NCBI GenBank assembly: GCA_947630115.1
Contig: CANRGG010000002.1
Location: 24,749-88,748 of the forward strand
Source of the DNA: an uncultured Clostridia bacterium
GTDB taxonomy: Bacteria > Bacillota > Clostridia > Christensenellales > Borkfalkiaceae
Direction of reading: 5' to 3'
DNA: 64,000 bases
The notes under the pieces were generated by a model. The model had not been told where the DNA came from. It made no database searches and saw only the letters and a list, made by a program, of their open reading frames with translations. The position numbers and the translations under genes were made by a program. Below, one piece after another: positions 26,007 to 34,445 of this stretch; position 1 is the first letter of the stretch; each line of letters begins with the position of its first letter.

Positions 26007-27818
26007 TCATTCCAAAATCGCCTTGATCCGCCGGATCCCCGCCGAAGAGCTCTGCTCTTTGACGATTTTGAAATGCCCCAGCTCGCCCGTATGCGAAACG
26101 TGGGGACCGCCGCACATCTCCTTGGAAAAGTCGCCGATCGAGTAAGTTTTGACGATCTGCCCGTATTTTGCGTCGAACACGCCGACAAAATTTTCCTTTC
26201 TCGCCTCTTCGAGGCTCATCTCGCGGAATTCGACGGGAATGTCCTCTTGAATTTTCTCGTTGACAAGATCCTCGACGGCTTTCACCTCTTCCGCCGTCAT
26301 GGGGCGGGGGAAATTGAAGTCGAAGCGCATGCGCTCGTCGTTGATATTGCTGCCCTTCTGGTTGCAGTCGGGGGAGAGCACCCGTTTGAGCGCCGCGTTG
26401 AGAAGGTGGGTCGCCGTATGATATTTGACGGCAATGCCGCTGTGGCTTTCAAGTCCGCCCTTTGCCTCTCCCTTTTCGAGGACGCGGCTCTTTTCCCGGT
26501 GCTCTTTGAACGCCGCTTCAAAGCCCGCCGTATCGACGGAGAGCCCCCGCTCCGCGGCGAGCTCCTCGGTCAGCTCGGGCGGGAAGCCATAGGTATCGTA
26601 CAGGCGGAACGCCGCCTTGCCGCCGATCGTCCTGTCGGGAACGTAGGCAGGGTCGTTCTTTTTCATGAATTCGTTCTTGCGCTCGAGCCCGCTCACGCAC
26701 TTTTCAAACTCTTTCATGCCCTGAACGAGGGTCGCCTCGAAGCGGCCGATCTCCTTTTCGAGCTCCTCGAGGATAAAGCCTTCCTTCTCCCGCAGCAGCG
26801 GATAGGCCTCGCCGTATACTTCCTCGATGAAGATCTTTGCGAGCGGAAGCATGACCCCGCTTTCGATCCCGAGCCCGCGGCAATAGCGGATCGCGCGGCG
26901 AAGGATCCGCCGCAAAATGTAGCCCGCGCCCGTGTTGGAGGGGATGACGCCCTGCTCGTCGCCGATGAGCATGACCGCCGTGCGGGTATGGTCGGCGATG
27001 ATCCGCATCGCCCGCTGCGGCTCGCCGCCGTCCGAATATTTTTTGCCCGAAGTCTCTTCGAGCAGTTTCAAGGCGCCCGAAAAGAGGTCGGTGAGGTATG
27101 CGTCGCTCGTGCCGTTGAGAAAGGCGAGCATGCGATCGAACCCGAAGCCCGTATCGACGTTCTTGTTTTCGAGCGGCTCGTAGCCGTCCCGGGTCTTGCA
27201 GTACTGCATATAGACGTCGTTGCCGATCTCAACATAGTCGTCCGGGAAAACGGGGTCCTGTTTCCCTTCGTCGGCGGGATAGAACCATTCGTTGTCCGGC
27301 CCGCAGGGGGTACCGACGGTCCCTTCGAGCTCCCACCAGTTGTCCTTTTGCGGCAGAAAGAAAATATGCTCTTTCCGGATCCCCTGCGCAAGGAGGAAAT
27401 TTGCCGTCTCCTCGTCGCGCGGGACGGAGCCGCTCCCTTCGAAAACCGTCGCGCAGAGCTTTTCCCTGTCGAGCCCCAGAACCTTCGTCAGAAGTTCGAC
27501 GGTCCAGCCCGTCTTTTCCTTTTTGAAATAGTCGCCGAGCGACCAGTTGCCCATCATTTCGAAGAAGGTGAAATGGGAGGCGTCGCCGACCGAGTCGATG
27601 TCCACCGTCCTCAGACAACCCTGAATGTTGCAGAGCCGTTTGCCGGCGGGGTGCGGCATGCCCAAAAGATAGGGCATGAGCGACTGCATGCCCGCGACGT
27701 TGAACAAGACGCCCGTCGTGCCGTCGCCGATGAGCGAGACCGCGCCGATGTCGGTGTGGCCCTTGCTCCGATAAAATTCCAGCCAGGTTTTTCTCAGTTC
27801 TTTTGCCGTGATCTTCAT
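26007..27818 (-). CDS. alaS: Alanyl-tRNA synthetase, short form lacking C-Ala domain
   Basis: A 603-residue class II synthetase; typical bacterial AlaRS has ~870. Catalytic (~1-240) and tRNA-recognition domains are present (KITAKELRKTWLEFYRSKGH, then GMPHPAGKRLCNIQGCLR, NTGAGYILRRILRRAIR). The editing domain is intact: HTATH near residue 468 and CGGPH near 567 are the zinc/active-site residues that clear Ser and Gly mischarging. The protein stops right after SSSAGIRRIKAILE, so the DHHA1/C-Ala oligomerisation module is missing and the ~120 nt beyond encode nothing of it. The ATG at 27816-27818 lies 11 nt after cysS. Confidence 0.95.
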   Translation of the reverse strand: MKITAKELRKTWLEFYRSKGHTDIGAVSLIGDGTTGVLFNVAGMQSLMPYLLGMPHPAGKRLCNIQGCLRTVDIDSVGDASHFTFFEMMGNWSLGDYFKKEKTGWTVELLTKVLGLDREKLCATVFEGSGSVPRDEETANFLLAQGIRKEHIFFLPQKDNWWELEGTVGTPCGPDNEWFYPADEGKQDPVFPDDYVEIGNDVYMQYCKTRDGYEPLENKNVDTGFGFDRMLAFLNGTSDAYLTDLFSGALKLLEETSGKKYSDGGEPQRAMRIIADHTRTAVMLIGDEQGVIPSNTGAGYILRRILRRAIRYCRGLGIESGVMLPLAKIFIEEVYGEAYPLLREKEGFILEELEKEIGRFEATLVQGMKEFEKCVSGLERKNEFMKKNDPAYVPDRTIGGKAAFRLYDTYGFPPELTEELAAERGLSVDTAGFEAAFKEHREKSRVLEKGEAKGGLESHSGIAVKYHTATHLLNAALKRVLSPDCNQKGSNINDERMRFDFNFPRPMTAEEVKAVEDLVNEKIQEDIPVEFREMSLEEARKENFVGVFDAKYGQIVKTYSIGDFSKEMCGGPHVSHTGELGHFKIVKEQSSSAGIRRIKAILE

Positions 27819-27829
27819 AACTTCCTCCC

Positions 27830-29218
27830 TCAGATCTTCGTCAAGGTGTAGCCGTCCTTCGAGTCCTTGACGGCATAGCCCATCTCTTTGAGTTTTTCGC
27901 GCAGTTCGTCCGATTTTTTCCAATCCTTTCCCTCGCGCGCCGCCCGGCGCTCCTCGGCGATCTTGATCACTTCCGCGGGCGCGTCCGCTTCCTTCGGCGC
28001 ATATTTTTCGAGATATTCTCCGGCGTCCTTTTTGAAGAGCCCCAAAAGGGAGTACGTCCGGCGGATCTGATCGGTCATCCGCCGCGCCTTTGCGTCCTTT
28101 GCCTCCAAAAGGCGGGCGATCTCCTTAAAATAGCCGTAAAGATCGGAAAGCGCGAGCGCGGTGTTGAAATCGTCGCTCATTGCCCCGTCGAATCTTTCGT
28201 CGATCTCCTTTTCTCCCTCCGTCGGTTGCGGAAACGCTTTTTCGGCGGCGAAGATCAGCCCGTAAAACCGGACAAGGGTCTTTTCGGCGTCCGGGAAGAG
28301 GCTGTCCGTGATGTTGACGTCGCCGCGGTAGCCCGTCGAAAGCAGGGCGAACTTGATCGCCTCGTTCGAATATTTTTTCAAAAGATCTTCGAGCAGCAAA
28401 CTGTTGCCGAGAGATTTGCTCATCTTCTGCCCGTTGACCTTGATGAGCCCGTTGTGGATCCAATAATTCGCAAACCGCTTGCCCGTGAGCGCCTCAGTCT
28501 GCGCGATCTCGTTCTCATGGTGGGGGAAGATGAGGTCGCGCCCGCCGCCGTGGATGTCGATCCGATCTCCGAACGCGGCGCGGTTCATCGCCGAGCATTC
28601 GATATGCCAGCCCGGCCGCCCTTTCCCCCAAGGGGAATCCCAAAAGATCTCTCCCTCCTTCGCCGCCTTCCAGAGCGCGAAGTCATAGGGGTTTTTCTTG
28701 CAGTCGTCGTTTTCGACGCGCACGCCGTCGAGCATATCCTCCTTGTCCCGCCCCGAGAGCTGTCCGTAGGCGGGGAAGGTATCGACGTCGAAATACACGT
28801 CGCCGTTCGGAGCGGCATAGGCATGCCCTTTTTGAATGAGCTCTTGAATAAAAGAGATGATATTGCCGATGTTTTCGGTCGCTTTGAGCCAGAGCGTCGG
28901 CTCGCCGACGTCGAGCTCCTTCATGACGGCGTCGATCTTTCCGATCATCATTTGGGCGTACTCGTCCGCGGGAATGCCCGTTTCGAGCGATTTTGCGATG
29001 ATCTTGTCGTCGACGTCGGTATAATTGCGCGCATAGCGCACCGCATAGCCCTGTTTTTCGAGGAACTTGCGGAAAATATCGTACAAGATCGCCTGAAAGC
29101 CGTGCCCGACATGCGCCTCGCCCGAGACGGTGATCCCGCAAGCGTACATTTTGACCTTGCCCGCTTCGAGCGGCACGAACTCTTCTTTTTTCCTGGTAAG
29201 CGAATTGTAAATCTTCAT
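27830..29218 (-). CDS. cysS: Cysteinyl-tRNA synthetase
   Basis: A 462-residue class I synthetase. Zinc ligands include C27 and the HIECSAMN and HHENEIAQ segments; the HIGH motif appears as HVGH (36-39) and KMSKS near residue 262 (KMSKSLGN). The start ATG at 29216-29218 is preferred to the in-frame GTG 9 nt upstream because AGGTG falls at the right distance. It is the first gene of a cysS-alaS operon with a promoter at 29238-29266. Confidence 0.98.
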   Translation of the reverse strand: MKIYNSLTRKKEEFVPLEAGKVKMYACGITVSGEAHVGHGFQAILYDIFRKFLEKQGYAVRYARNYTDVDDKIIAKSLETGIPADEYAQMMIGKIDAVMKELDVGEPTLWLKATENIGNIISFIQELIQKGHAYAAPNGDVYFDVDTFPAYGQLSGRDKEDMLDGVRVENDDCKKNPYDFALWKAAKEGEIFWDSPWGKGRPGWHIECSAMNRAAFGDRIDIHGGGRDLIFPHHENEIAQTEALTGKRFANYWIHNGLIKVNGQKMSKSLGNSLLLEDLLKKYSNEAIKFALLSTGYRGDVNITDSLFPDAEKTLVRFYGLIFAAEKAFPQPTEGEKEIDERFDGAMSDDFNTALALSDLYGYFKEIARLLEAKDAKARRMTDQIRRTYSLLGLFKKDAGEYLEKYAPKEADAPAEVIKIAEERRAAREGKDWKKSDELREKLKEMGYAVKDSKDGYTLTKI

Positions 29219-29237
29219 ATTGTTCACCTATGCCGCT

Positions 29238-29266
29238 ATTTTAGCATTTCGCGCGCAAAAAAGCAA
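29238..29266 (-). promoter_or_regulatory. Promoter of cysS-alaS
   Basis: Minus-strand TTGCTT (29261-29266), 17-nt spacer, TAAAAT (29238-29243). The leader is only ~13-20 nt, so a T-box has no room here. Confidence 0.55.
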
Positions 29267-29474
29267 AGTATTTTGCCCCGCGAAAATGAAATTTCCGGCG
29301 GAAATCGCAGCAGATCTTTCTCCGCTGCCAAAGATCGGCGCTTCAAAAGGAAGTCGCAAGCGCCGGAAAGAGCCGAAAATCCTGCCCCGCGCCCGCCGGC
29401 GTGCGAGAAATCTGCCCGAAATTCACATTATGAGCGAAATTTTCAAAAAAAATTTGGAATTTTGGGCGAAACGC

Positions 29475-29523
29475 TTGCATTCCTCCGGGAAAATGTGTTA
29501 TAATTTTACATGTAGAATTTACA
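29475..29523 (+). promoter_or_regulatory. Promoter and possible operator of the DeoR-family gene
   Basis: TTGCAT (29475-29480), 18-nt spacer, TATAAT (29499-29504). A short inverted repeat TGTA/TACA (29511-29523) overlaps the expected transcription start and could be an autoregulatory operator. Confidence 0.5.
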
Positions 29524-29535
29524 CAGGGGAGGAAA

Positions 29536-30297
29536 ATGATGAAAAAAGACAGAATCGAAGAAATTGCGGAATTGCTTGATAAGCGGGGCAAGCTGACTTT
29601 GAGCCAACTCGACGACTTTTTCCCCGACGTCTCCCAGATGACCCTTCGGCGTGATCTTCTCTATCTTGAACAGACGGGAAGGATCATCCGCGTGCGCGGC
29701 GGCGCCATGTCCGTCAAGGAAGTGCAGAAGGTATCGAGCGAGCCCTACGCCAAAAAGACCGCCATGCACACCGACGCCAAGATCAAGATCGCCCAGAAGG
29801 CGGCGAGCCTCATCGAAGAGAACTGCTCCCTCTTCATCGACGGCGGCACGACCGCCATGTATCTTGCGAAGGAAATGCGCGACATCGACATCCACGTCTT
29901 TACCAACGGACTTGCGGTCGCGATCGAGCTCGCGCAGAAGAAAAATCTCGACGTCACCATGCTCGGCGGGCAGGTCATGAAGGACAACCTCTCCACCGCT
30001 TCTCCCGTCGCGCGCTCCTATTTCGAAAATACCAATTTTGAGCTTGCGATCATCTCCGCCTCGGCGTTCACCCCCGAGAACGGCTTTTCCTGCGGGTCGA
30101 TGATCGAGGCGGATCTTCTCAAAATGGCGCGCAAAAAGAGCAAATCGATGTACATGATGCTCGACAGTTCCAAGATCGGCAAGATCATGCCGCACACTTT
30201 CGCACGGCTCGAGGATATCGACGTGCTCATCACCGACGACGACTTCCCCGCCGACCTCAAAGAGGCGTTCGGGAAACAGAATATCATCGTCATGTAA
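29536..30297 (+). CDS. DeoR/GlpR-family transcription regulator
   Basis: A 253-residue repressor-type protein. The N-terminal winged HTH (RIEEIAELLDKRGKLTLSQL, then VSQMTLRRDLLYLEQTGRII) is followed by the DeoR sugar-phosphate sensor domain (FIDGGTTAMYLAKEM, DVTMLGGQV). Family members respond to phosphorylated sugars. The gene stands alone between a divergent cysS operon and a convergent degV gene, so the target is not evident. GGAGG precedes two adjacent ATGs (29536 and 29539); the second has better spacing. Confidence 0.9.
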   Translation: MMKKDRIEEIAELLDKRGKLTLSQLDDFFPDVSQMTLRRDLLYLEQTGRIIRVRGGAMSVKEVQKVSSEPYAKKTAMHTDAKIKIAQKAASLIEENCSLFIDGGTTAMYLAKEMRDIDIHVFTNGLAVAIELAQKKNLDVTMLGGQVMKDNLSTASPVARSYFENTNFELAIISASAFTPENGFSCGSMIEADLLKMARKKSKSMYMMLDSSKIGKIMPHTFARLEDIDVLITDDDFPADLKEAFGKQNIIVM

Positions 30298-30317
30298 CAA
30301 GATCGCCGAAACAAAAC

Positions 30318-30350
30318 GCCGTCCCGCAGCAGGGGACGGCGAATTTTTTT
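30318..30350. terminator. Terminator between convergent DeoR and DegV genes
   Basis: Stem GCCGTCCC / GGGACGGC with a 7-nt loop followed by a T-run on the plus strand. Confidence 0.75.
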
Positions 30351-30385
30351 GCTTTTTTATGGATTTTCAAGCTTTTTTTGGTTTT

Positions 30386-31201
30386 TTACGAATTTTTGGC
30401 GACGTAGCAGACGCCCGCGGCGTTGGGGCCGATATGGGTGCCGACGGCGCAGCAGATGGACAGAAGTTCGCCCTCTCTTTGAAGCGTCTGCATGAGTTTT
30501 TTTGCGGGCTCGCCGCTATCCGTCTGCAAAAAGCAGAGGGGATAGCGTTCGTCCGGCTCCTCCTTCTCAAACAGCTCTTTGACGGCCTCCATCGCGCGGC
30601 CCTGTCCGCGCGCCTTGCCCACCGCTTTGACCTGTCCCTCAAGGTCGATCGTGATGATGGGCTTGATCTTCAGAAATTCCCCGAAAAAGGCCGTACCGCG
30701 CTTGATCCTGCCGCCCCGACGAAGATATTCGAGGGTATCGAGAAAGGCGAAGAGCCGAAGGCGGGGACGCAGCGCGTCCAGCTCCTTCACGACTTCCCCG
30801 ACCCTCCGATCTCGCATTTCGACGGCTTTCCGGACGAGAAAGCGCAACATCGCCGAGACGCAGCGCGAATCGTAGACGGTGACGTTCGAAAAATTTCCGT
30901 CCCGCTTTGCGAGCTCTGCGGCGTTCACCGTGCCCGAGAGGGCGGAAGAGAGCAGAATGCAGAGCGTCTCCTGTCCGTCCGTGCGCAAAAACGCGTCGAA
31001 AAACTGCGCCGCGGACGGCTGGCTCGTCTTGGGAAATTCCCCGCCCTTCAGCCGCTCGTAAAATTCTTCCTTTTGGATCTGCCTGCCCTCAAGCCGCGCC
31101 CCCTCTTTGAGGGTCACCGTCAGGGGAACGATCTCGATCCCCAGCCTTTTTGCCTCTTCCTCCGAGATCTCCGATGAGGAGTCCGTCACGATTTTCAACA
31201 T
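30386..31201 (-). CDS. DegV-family fatty-acid-binding protein
   Basis: A 271-residue protein of the DegV/FakB fold that binds a fatty acid and, in species with FakA, presents it for phosphorylation before incorporation in phospholipid. Family signs are KIVTDSSSEISEEEAKRLGI at the start, the TSQPSAAQF motif, and LRRGGRIKRGTAFFGEFLKIKP. The ATG at 31199-31201 has GGAGG 7 nt upstream; a 10-codon extension is rejected. Promoter at 31230-31258. Confidence 0.92.
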   Translation of the reverse strand: MLKIVTDSSSEISEEEAKRLGIEIVPLTVTLKEGARLEGRQIQKEEFYERLKGGEFPKTSQPSAAQFFDAFLRTDGQETLCILLSSALSGTVNAAELAKRDGNFSNVTVYDSRCVSAMLRFLVRKAVEMRDRRVGEVVKELDALRPRLRLFAFLDTLEYLRRGGRIKRGTAFFGEFLKIKPIITIDLEGQVKAVGKARGQGRAMEAVKELFEKEEPDERYPLCFLQTDSGEPAKKLMQTLQREGELLSICCAVGTHIGPNAAGVCYVAKNS

Positions 31202-31229
31202 GCCTTTGCCTCCGAACTTTTTCGTCCTC

Positions 31230-31258
31230 ATGATAGCGCAAATTGTTCACTTTGTCAA
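31230..31258 (-). promoter_or_regulatory. Promoter of degV-family gene
   Basis: Minus-strand TTGACA (31253-31258), 17-nt spacer, TATCAT (31230-31235). Confidence 0.7.
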
Positions 31259-31271
31259 CTGTTTTGGAGAA

Positions 31272-31301
31272 AGAAAAATGCCGTCCCGGAAGCGGGGCGG
31301 C
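31272..31301 (-). terminator. Terminator after pckG
   Basis: Stem GCCGCCCCG / CGGGACGGC (one wobble) on the minus strand, then ATTTTTCTTT. Confidence 0.7.
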
Positions 31302-31328
31302 AAGTTTTGATGGAGTTTGCCCAGAAAA

Positions 31329-33095
31329 TTATTCCGCGCAGTTCTTTTTGAGCGTTTCGAGGCTTTCGCGAAGCTCCTTGGGAAGGCGGTCGCCGAACTG
31401 TTTATAGTACTCTTCGATCTCTTCCGCCTCTTTGCCCCAGCGCGCTTTGTCAACATGGAGAATGCTCTCGAGCTTTTCTTCGCTCAGATCGAGCCCGGTG
31501 CGATCGATGTCCTTTGCATAGGGGACGTAGCCGATCGCGGTCTCCCGGGCGTCCGCTTCGCCGCTGCAGCGCTTTAAGATCCAGTCGAGCACGCGCAGGT
31601 TGTCGCCGAAGCCCGGCCAGATGAAATTGCCTTCCTCGTCCTGACGGAACCAGTTGACGTTGAAGATCTTGGGCGGGTTTTTGATCTTCTTGCCCATCTC
31701 GATCCAATGTCCGAAATAGTCCGCCATGTGATAGCCCGCAAACGGCTTCATCGCCATGGGGTCGTGGCGCAGGACGCCGACTGCGCCCGTCGCCGCCGCC
31801 GTCGTCTCCGAGCTCATGATCGAGCCGACGAACACGCCGTGGTCCCAATCGCGGGACTGATAGACGAGCGGGGTGGTCGAAGCCCGTCTGCCGCCGAACA
31901 CGATCGCGTCGAGCGGCACGCCTTCCTTCGAATAAAATTCGGGGGAGAGGCAGGGGCAGTTCTCCGCGGGCGCGGTAAAGCGGGAGTTGGGGTGCGCCGC
32001 CTTCACGCCGGACTCCTTCGTCCAATCGTTCCCGAGCCAGTCGATGAGCTTTTCGGGCGGGTTCTTGGTAAGCCCTTCCCACCAGACGGTGTTGTCCGCG
32101 GGATCGATCGCGACGTTCGTGAAGATCGTGCCCTTCTTCGTTGCGGCGAGGGCGTTGGGATTGCTCTTTTCGTTGGTCCCGGGCGCGACGCCGAAGAAGC
32201 CATTCTCGGGGTTGACCGCCCAGAGCCTGCCGTCCTTGCCAACGCGGATCCAGGCGATGTCATCGCCGACGCATTCCACTTGATAGCCCATCTTGCGGTA
32301 ATGTTCGGGCGGAATGAGCATGGCGAGGTTGGTCTTGCCGCAGGCGGACGGAAACGCCGCCGCGAGATATTTCTTTTTGCCGTCGGGATAGGTGACGCCG
32401 AGAATTAACATGTGCTCCGCCATCCAGCCCTCTCTTCTGCCGAGACAGGAGGCGATCCGGAGGGCAAAGCACTTTTTGCCGAGCAGAACGTTCCCGCCGT
32501 ATGCCGAGTTGACCGAGATGATCGTGTTGTCCTCGGGGAAGTGCATGATGTAGCGCTTTTCGGGATCGACGTCGCACTTGCAGTGGAAACCCTTGATGAA
32601 ATCGCCGTCCTCGCCGAGCGCCTTATAGCAGTCGAGCCCGACGCGCGTCATGATCGCCATGTTCAGAACGACGTAAATGCTGTCCGTGACTTCGATGCCG
32701 ATCTTCGAGAAGGACGAGCCGACAATGCCCATGGAATAGGGGATGACGTACATCGTTCTGCCCTTCATCTTGCCGCGCGCGATCTCGCCGCAGAGCTTAT
32801 AAGCCTCTTTCGGGTCCATCCAATAGTTGATGGGGCCGGCGTCCTCCTTGTTTTTGCAGCAGATGAACGTCCTGTCCTCGACGCGCGCGACGTCGTTCTG
32901 CGCCGTTCTGTGATAATAGCAGCCGGGCAGTTTTTCCTGGTTGAGTTTGATCATCTCGCCCGTTTTTACCGCCTCTTTGCGCAGCGATTCGAGCTGGGCT
33001 TCGCTCCCGTCGATCCAGACGATCTCGTCGGGGCAGGCGAGCGCGGCGCTCTCTTTGACAAAATCGAGCACCTTTTTGTTGTTTGTCAATGCCAT
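31329..33095 (-). CDS. pckG: Phosphoenolpyruvate carboxykinase (GTP)
   Basis: A 588-residue GTP-dependent enzyme interconverting oxaloacetate and PEP, coupling gluconeogenesis or anaplerosis in fermenters. The nucleotide loop with active cysteine (FPSACGKTNLAM) is near residue 247, preceded by GRREGWMAEHMLILGV. The FGGRRASTTPLVYQ and NVNWFRQDEEGNFIWPG blocks are typical of the GTP class. GGGAGG lies 7 nt before the ATG. The promoter is overlapped by an 11-bp inverted repeat, so regulation by a DNA-binding repressor is likely. Confidence 0.98.
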   Translation of the reverse strand: MALTNNKKVLDFVKESAALACPDEIVWIDGSEAQLESLRKEAVKTGEMIKLNQEKLPGCYYHRTAQNDVARVEDRTFICCKNKEDAGPINYWMDPKEAYKLCGEIARGKMKGRTMYVIPYSMGIVGSSFSKIGIEVTDSIYVVLNMAIMTRVGLDCYKALGEDGDFIKGFHCKCDVDPEKRYIMHFPEDNTIISVNSAYGGNVLLGKKCFALRIASCLGRREGWMAEHMLILGVTYPDGKKKYLAAAFPSACGKTNLAMLIPPEHYRKMGYQVECVGDDIAWIRVGKDGRLWAVNPENGFFGVAPGTNEKSNPNALAATKKGTIFTNVAIDPADNTVWWEGLTKNPPEKLIDWLGNDWTKESGVKAAHPNSRFTAPAENCPCLSPEFYSKEGVPLDAIVFGGRRASTTPLVYQSRDWDHGVFVGSIMSSETTAAATGAVGVLRHDPMAMKPFAGYHMADYFGHWIEMGKKIKNPPKIFNVNWFRQDEEGNFIWPGFGDNLRVLDWILKRCSGEADARETAIGYVPYAKDIDRTGLDLSEEKLESILHVDKARWGKEAEEIEEYYKQFGDRLPKELRESLETLKKNCAE

Positions 33096-33122
33096 AAATT
33101 TACCTCCCGTATTATGATACCC

Positions 33123-33183
33123 ATTTTATGGTAGGGCGTTTCCCCTCCGAGTATAATTATACCATAAAATTCCGGTAAATCAA
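33123..33183 (-). promoter_or_regulatory. pckG promoter with 11-bp inverted repeat
   Basis: Minus-strand TTGATT (33178-33183), 16-nt spacer, TATAAT (33156-33161). Perfect arms ATTTTATGGTA (33123-33133) and TACCATAAAAT (33160-33170), 26 bp apart, bracket the transcription start region and touch the -10 box. Confidence 0.65.
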
Positions 33184-33220
33184 AGGATTTTCAAGAATTT
33201 TTTCCCAAAATTTTCCGGAT

Positions 33221-34159
33221 CTACACATCTTCCACCTTGACATAATCGCCGGTGTCCGCGTCCTGAAAGACGACATGATATCCATCCTCGTCGCCGAAGG
33301 GCCCGACGGGCACGAAAAGGCTCGCGTCCTGGACTTCCTCGGGCGGTTCGCCCTTCATCGCGACGCAAAGATATCGGGGCAGCCCCTCCTGATAGATGAC
33401 GCCGAGGAGCCCGTTTTCCGTTTTGACCCACTGCGAATGGGGGAAGGCGGCTTTCAGCGTATCGTCGCGCGGAAATTTCTGCATGGCGCTTGTAAGCCGC
33501 GGCGCGATCTCCCGATAATAGGCAAGATTTCCCCGCGGATTTTCAAACGGGTGCACCGCGTCCTCCTCTCCGTCTGCCGTCTCCGCTTCGGGCGCACCGT
33601 TTTCCGCTTCCCGTCTGAAATAATCGGTCGAGGCGATCGCCTCGTCGTCGTATGGCGGCGGGGAAAGCTCGTCGTCCTCGCCGGAAGGTTTTTTTTCGCA
33701 CGTTTCGAGCTCTTCGAGCGGTTCGCTTTGAGCGTTTGGAAGGGGCGCCGGGGCCTTTTCGGGCTCTTCCCGCGGCATTTCGGGAGGAGGGGTCCTGCGC
33801 GAAAAGACGGCAAGCAAGTCGCTGGGCTCGTCCTTTGCGCCGCCGCAGCAGCCGAAGGCGACCGGCTCCGCCTCGCCGCGCACGAAACAGACGAGCGCCG
33901 AAAAGCCGTTCGAGATCGAAGGGGCGTCGGGAATGCGCAGGCTCTCCCCGCCCCGCAGTTCGAGGCAGAATTCCCGCCCGGCGATCCTGATCGCAAGTCC
34001 GTAGCGTCCCTCGCGCAAGGGGGAGAGTCCCGCGATCTTCGGGGTGACGAGAAGTTCTTTGCCCAGCCGTTCGAGATAGATCGCGCCCATGAGCGGCGTT
34101 CCGTCCGCCGAAAATCCCTTCTTCATTTGTCGGAGGATACACAGCCTTTTTTCGTACAT
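33221..34159 (-). CDS. Hypothetical two-domain protein with acidic linker
   Basis: A 312-residue protein not assigned to a known family. Residues ~1-105 form a compact beta-rich domain (MGAIYLERLGKELLVTPKIA ... LVCFVRGEAEPVAFGCCGG). Residues ~115-215 are a Pro/Glu linker. Residues ~220-312 form a second domain (YYREIAPRLTSAMQKFPRDD ... GLLGVIYQEGLPRYLCVAMK). No signal peptide or membrane segment is seen. AAGGAG is 7 nt before the ATG. No function is assigned. The 286-nt gap upstream to 34445 holds no gene except the promoter at 34411. Confidence 0.7.
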   Translation of the reverse strand: MYEKRLCILRQMKKGFSADGTPLMGAIYLERLGKELLVTPKIAGLSPLREGRYGLAIRIAGREFCLELRGGESLRIPDAPSISNGFSALVCFVRGEAEPVAFGCCGGAKDEPSDLLAVFSRRTPPPEMPREEPEKAPAPLPNAQSEPLEELETCEKKPSGEDDELSPPPYDDEAIASTDYFRREAENGAPEAETADGEEDAVHPFENPRGNLAYYREIAPRLTSAMQKFPRDDTLKAAFPHSQWVKTENGLLGVIYQEGLPRYLCVAMKGEPPEEVQDASLFVPVGPFGDEDGYHVVFQDADTGDYVKVEDV

Positions 34160-34410
34160 TGCCTTTCTCCTTGAAAGTTCGTTGTTTCAGTGTATGCCGA
34201 AACGCCGTGCGGTTTTATGAAAGTGTTGTAAAAAAAAGTCTGAATTGCGCGGGGAAACGCCGCCGCAAAAGATTTTTCCGCCGCTTTGCTCGTTCGCGCC
34301 TTGCTATCCGTCGCCTTGCAAGCCGCTGCCCCGCCGTCCATCTGCTGTTCGCAACCCGTGCTGCCCGTCGCACCGCATAAAAGTTTTTGCCGCGAAAATT
34401 TTCCGTCCCC

Positions 34411-34439
34411 TTGACAGGACGGAGTTTTTCTGATACACT
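34411..34439 (+). promoter_or_regulatory. Promoter placing transcription start on the PstS-like start codon
   Basis: TTGACA (34411-34416), 17-nt spacer, TACACT (34434-34439). Six nt separate the -10 box from the ATG at 34446, the same distance as in the PAP2 and rsmG cases. Confidence 0.7.
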
Positions 34440-34445
34440 CGGATC

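Noticed and set aside
29219..29474. T-box riboswitch before cysS-alaS.
   Set aside because: The predicted leader is too short and there is no T-box consensus or terminator/antiterminator pair.
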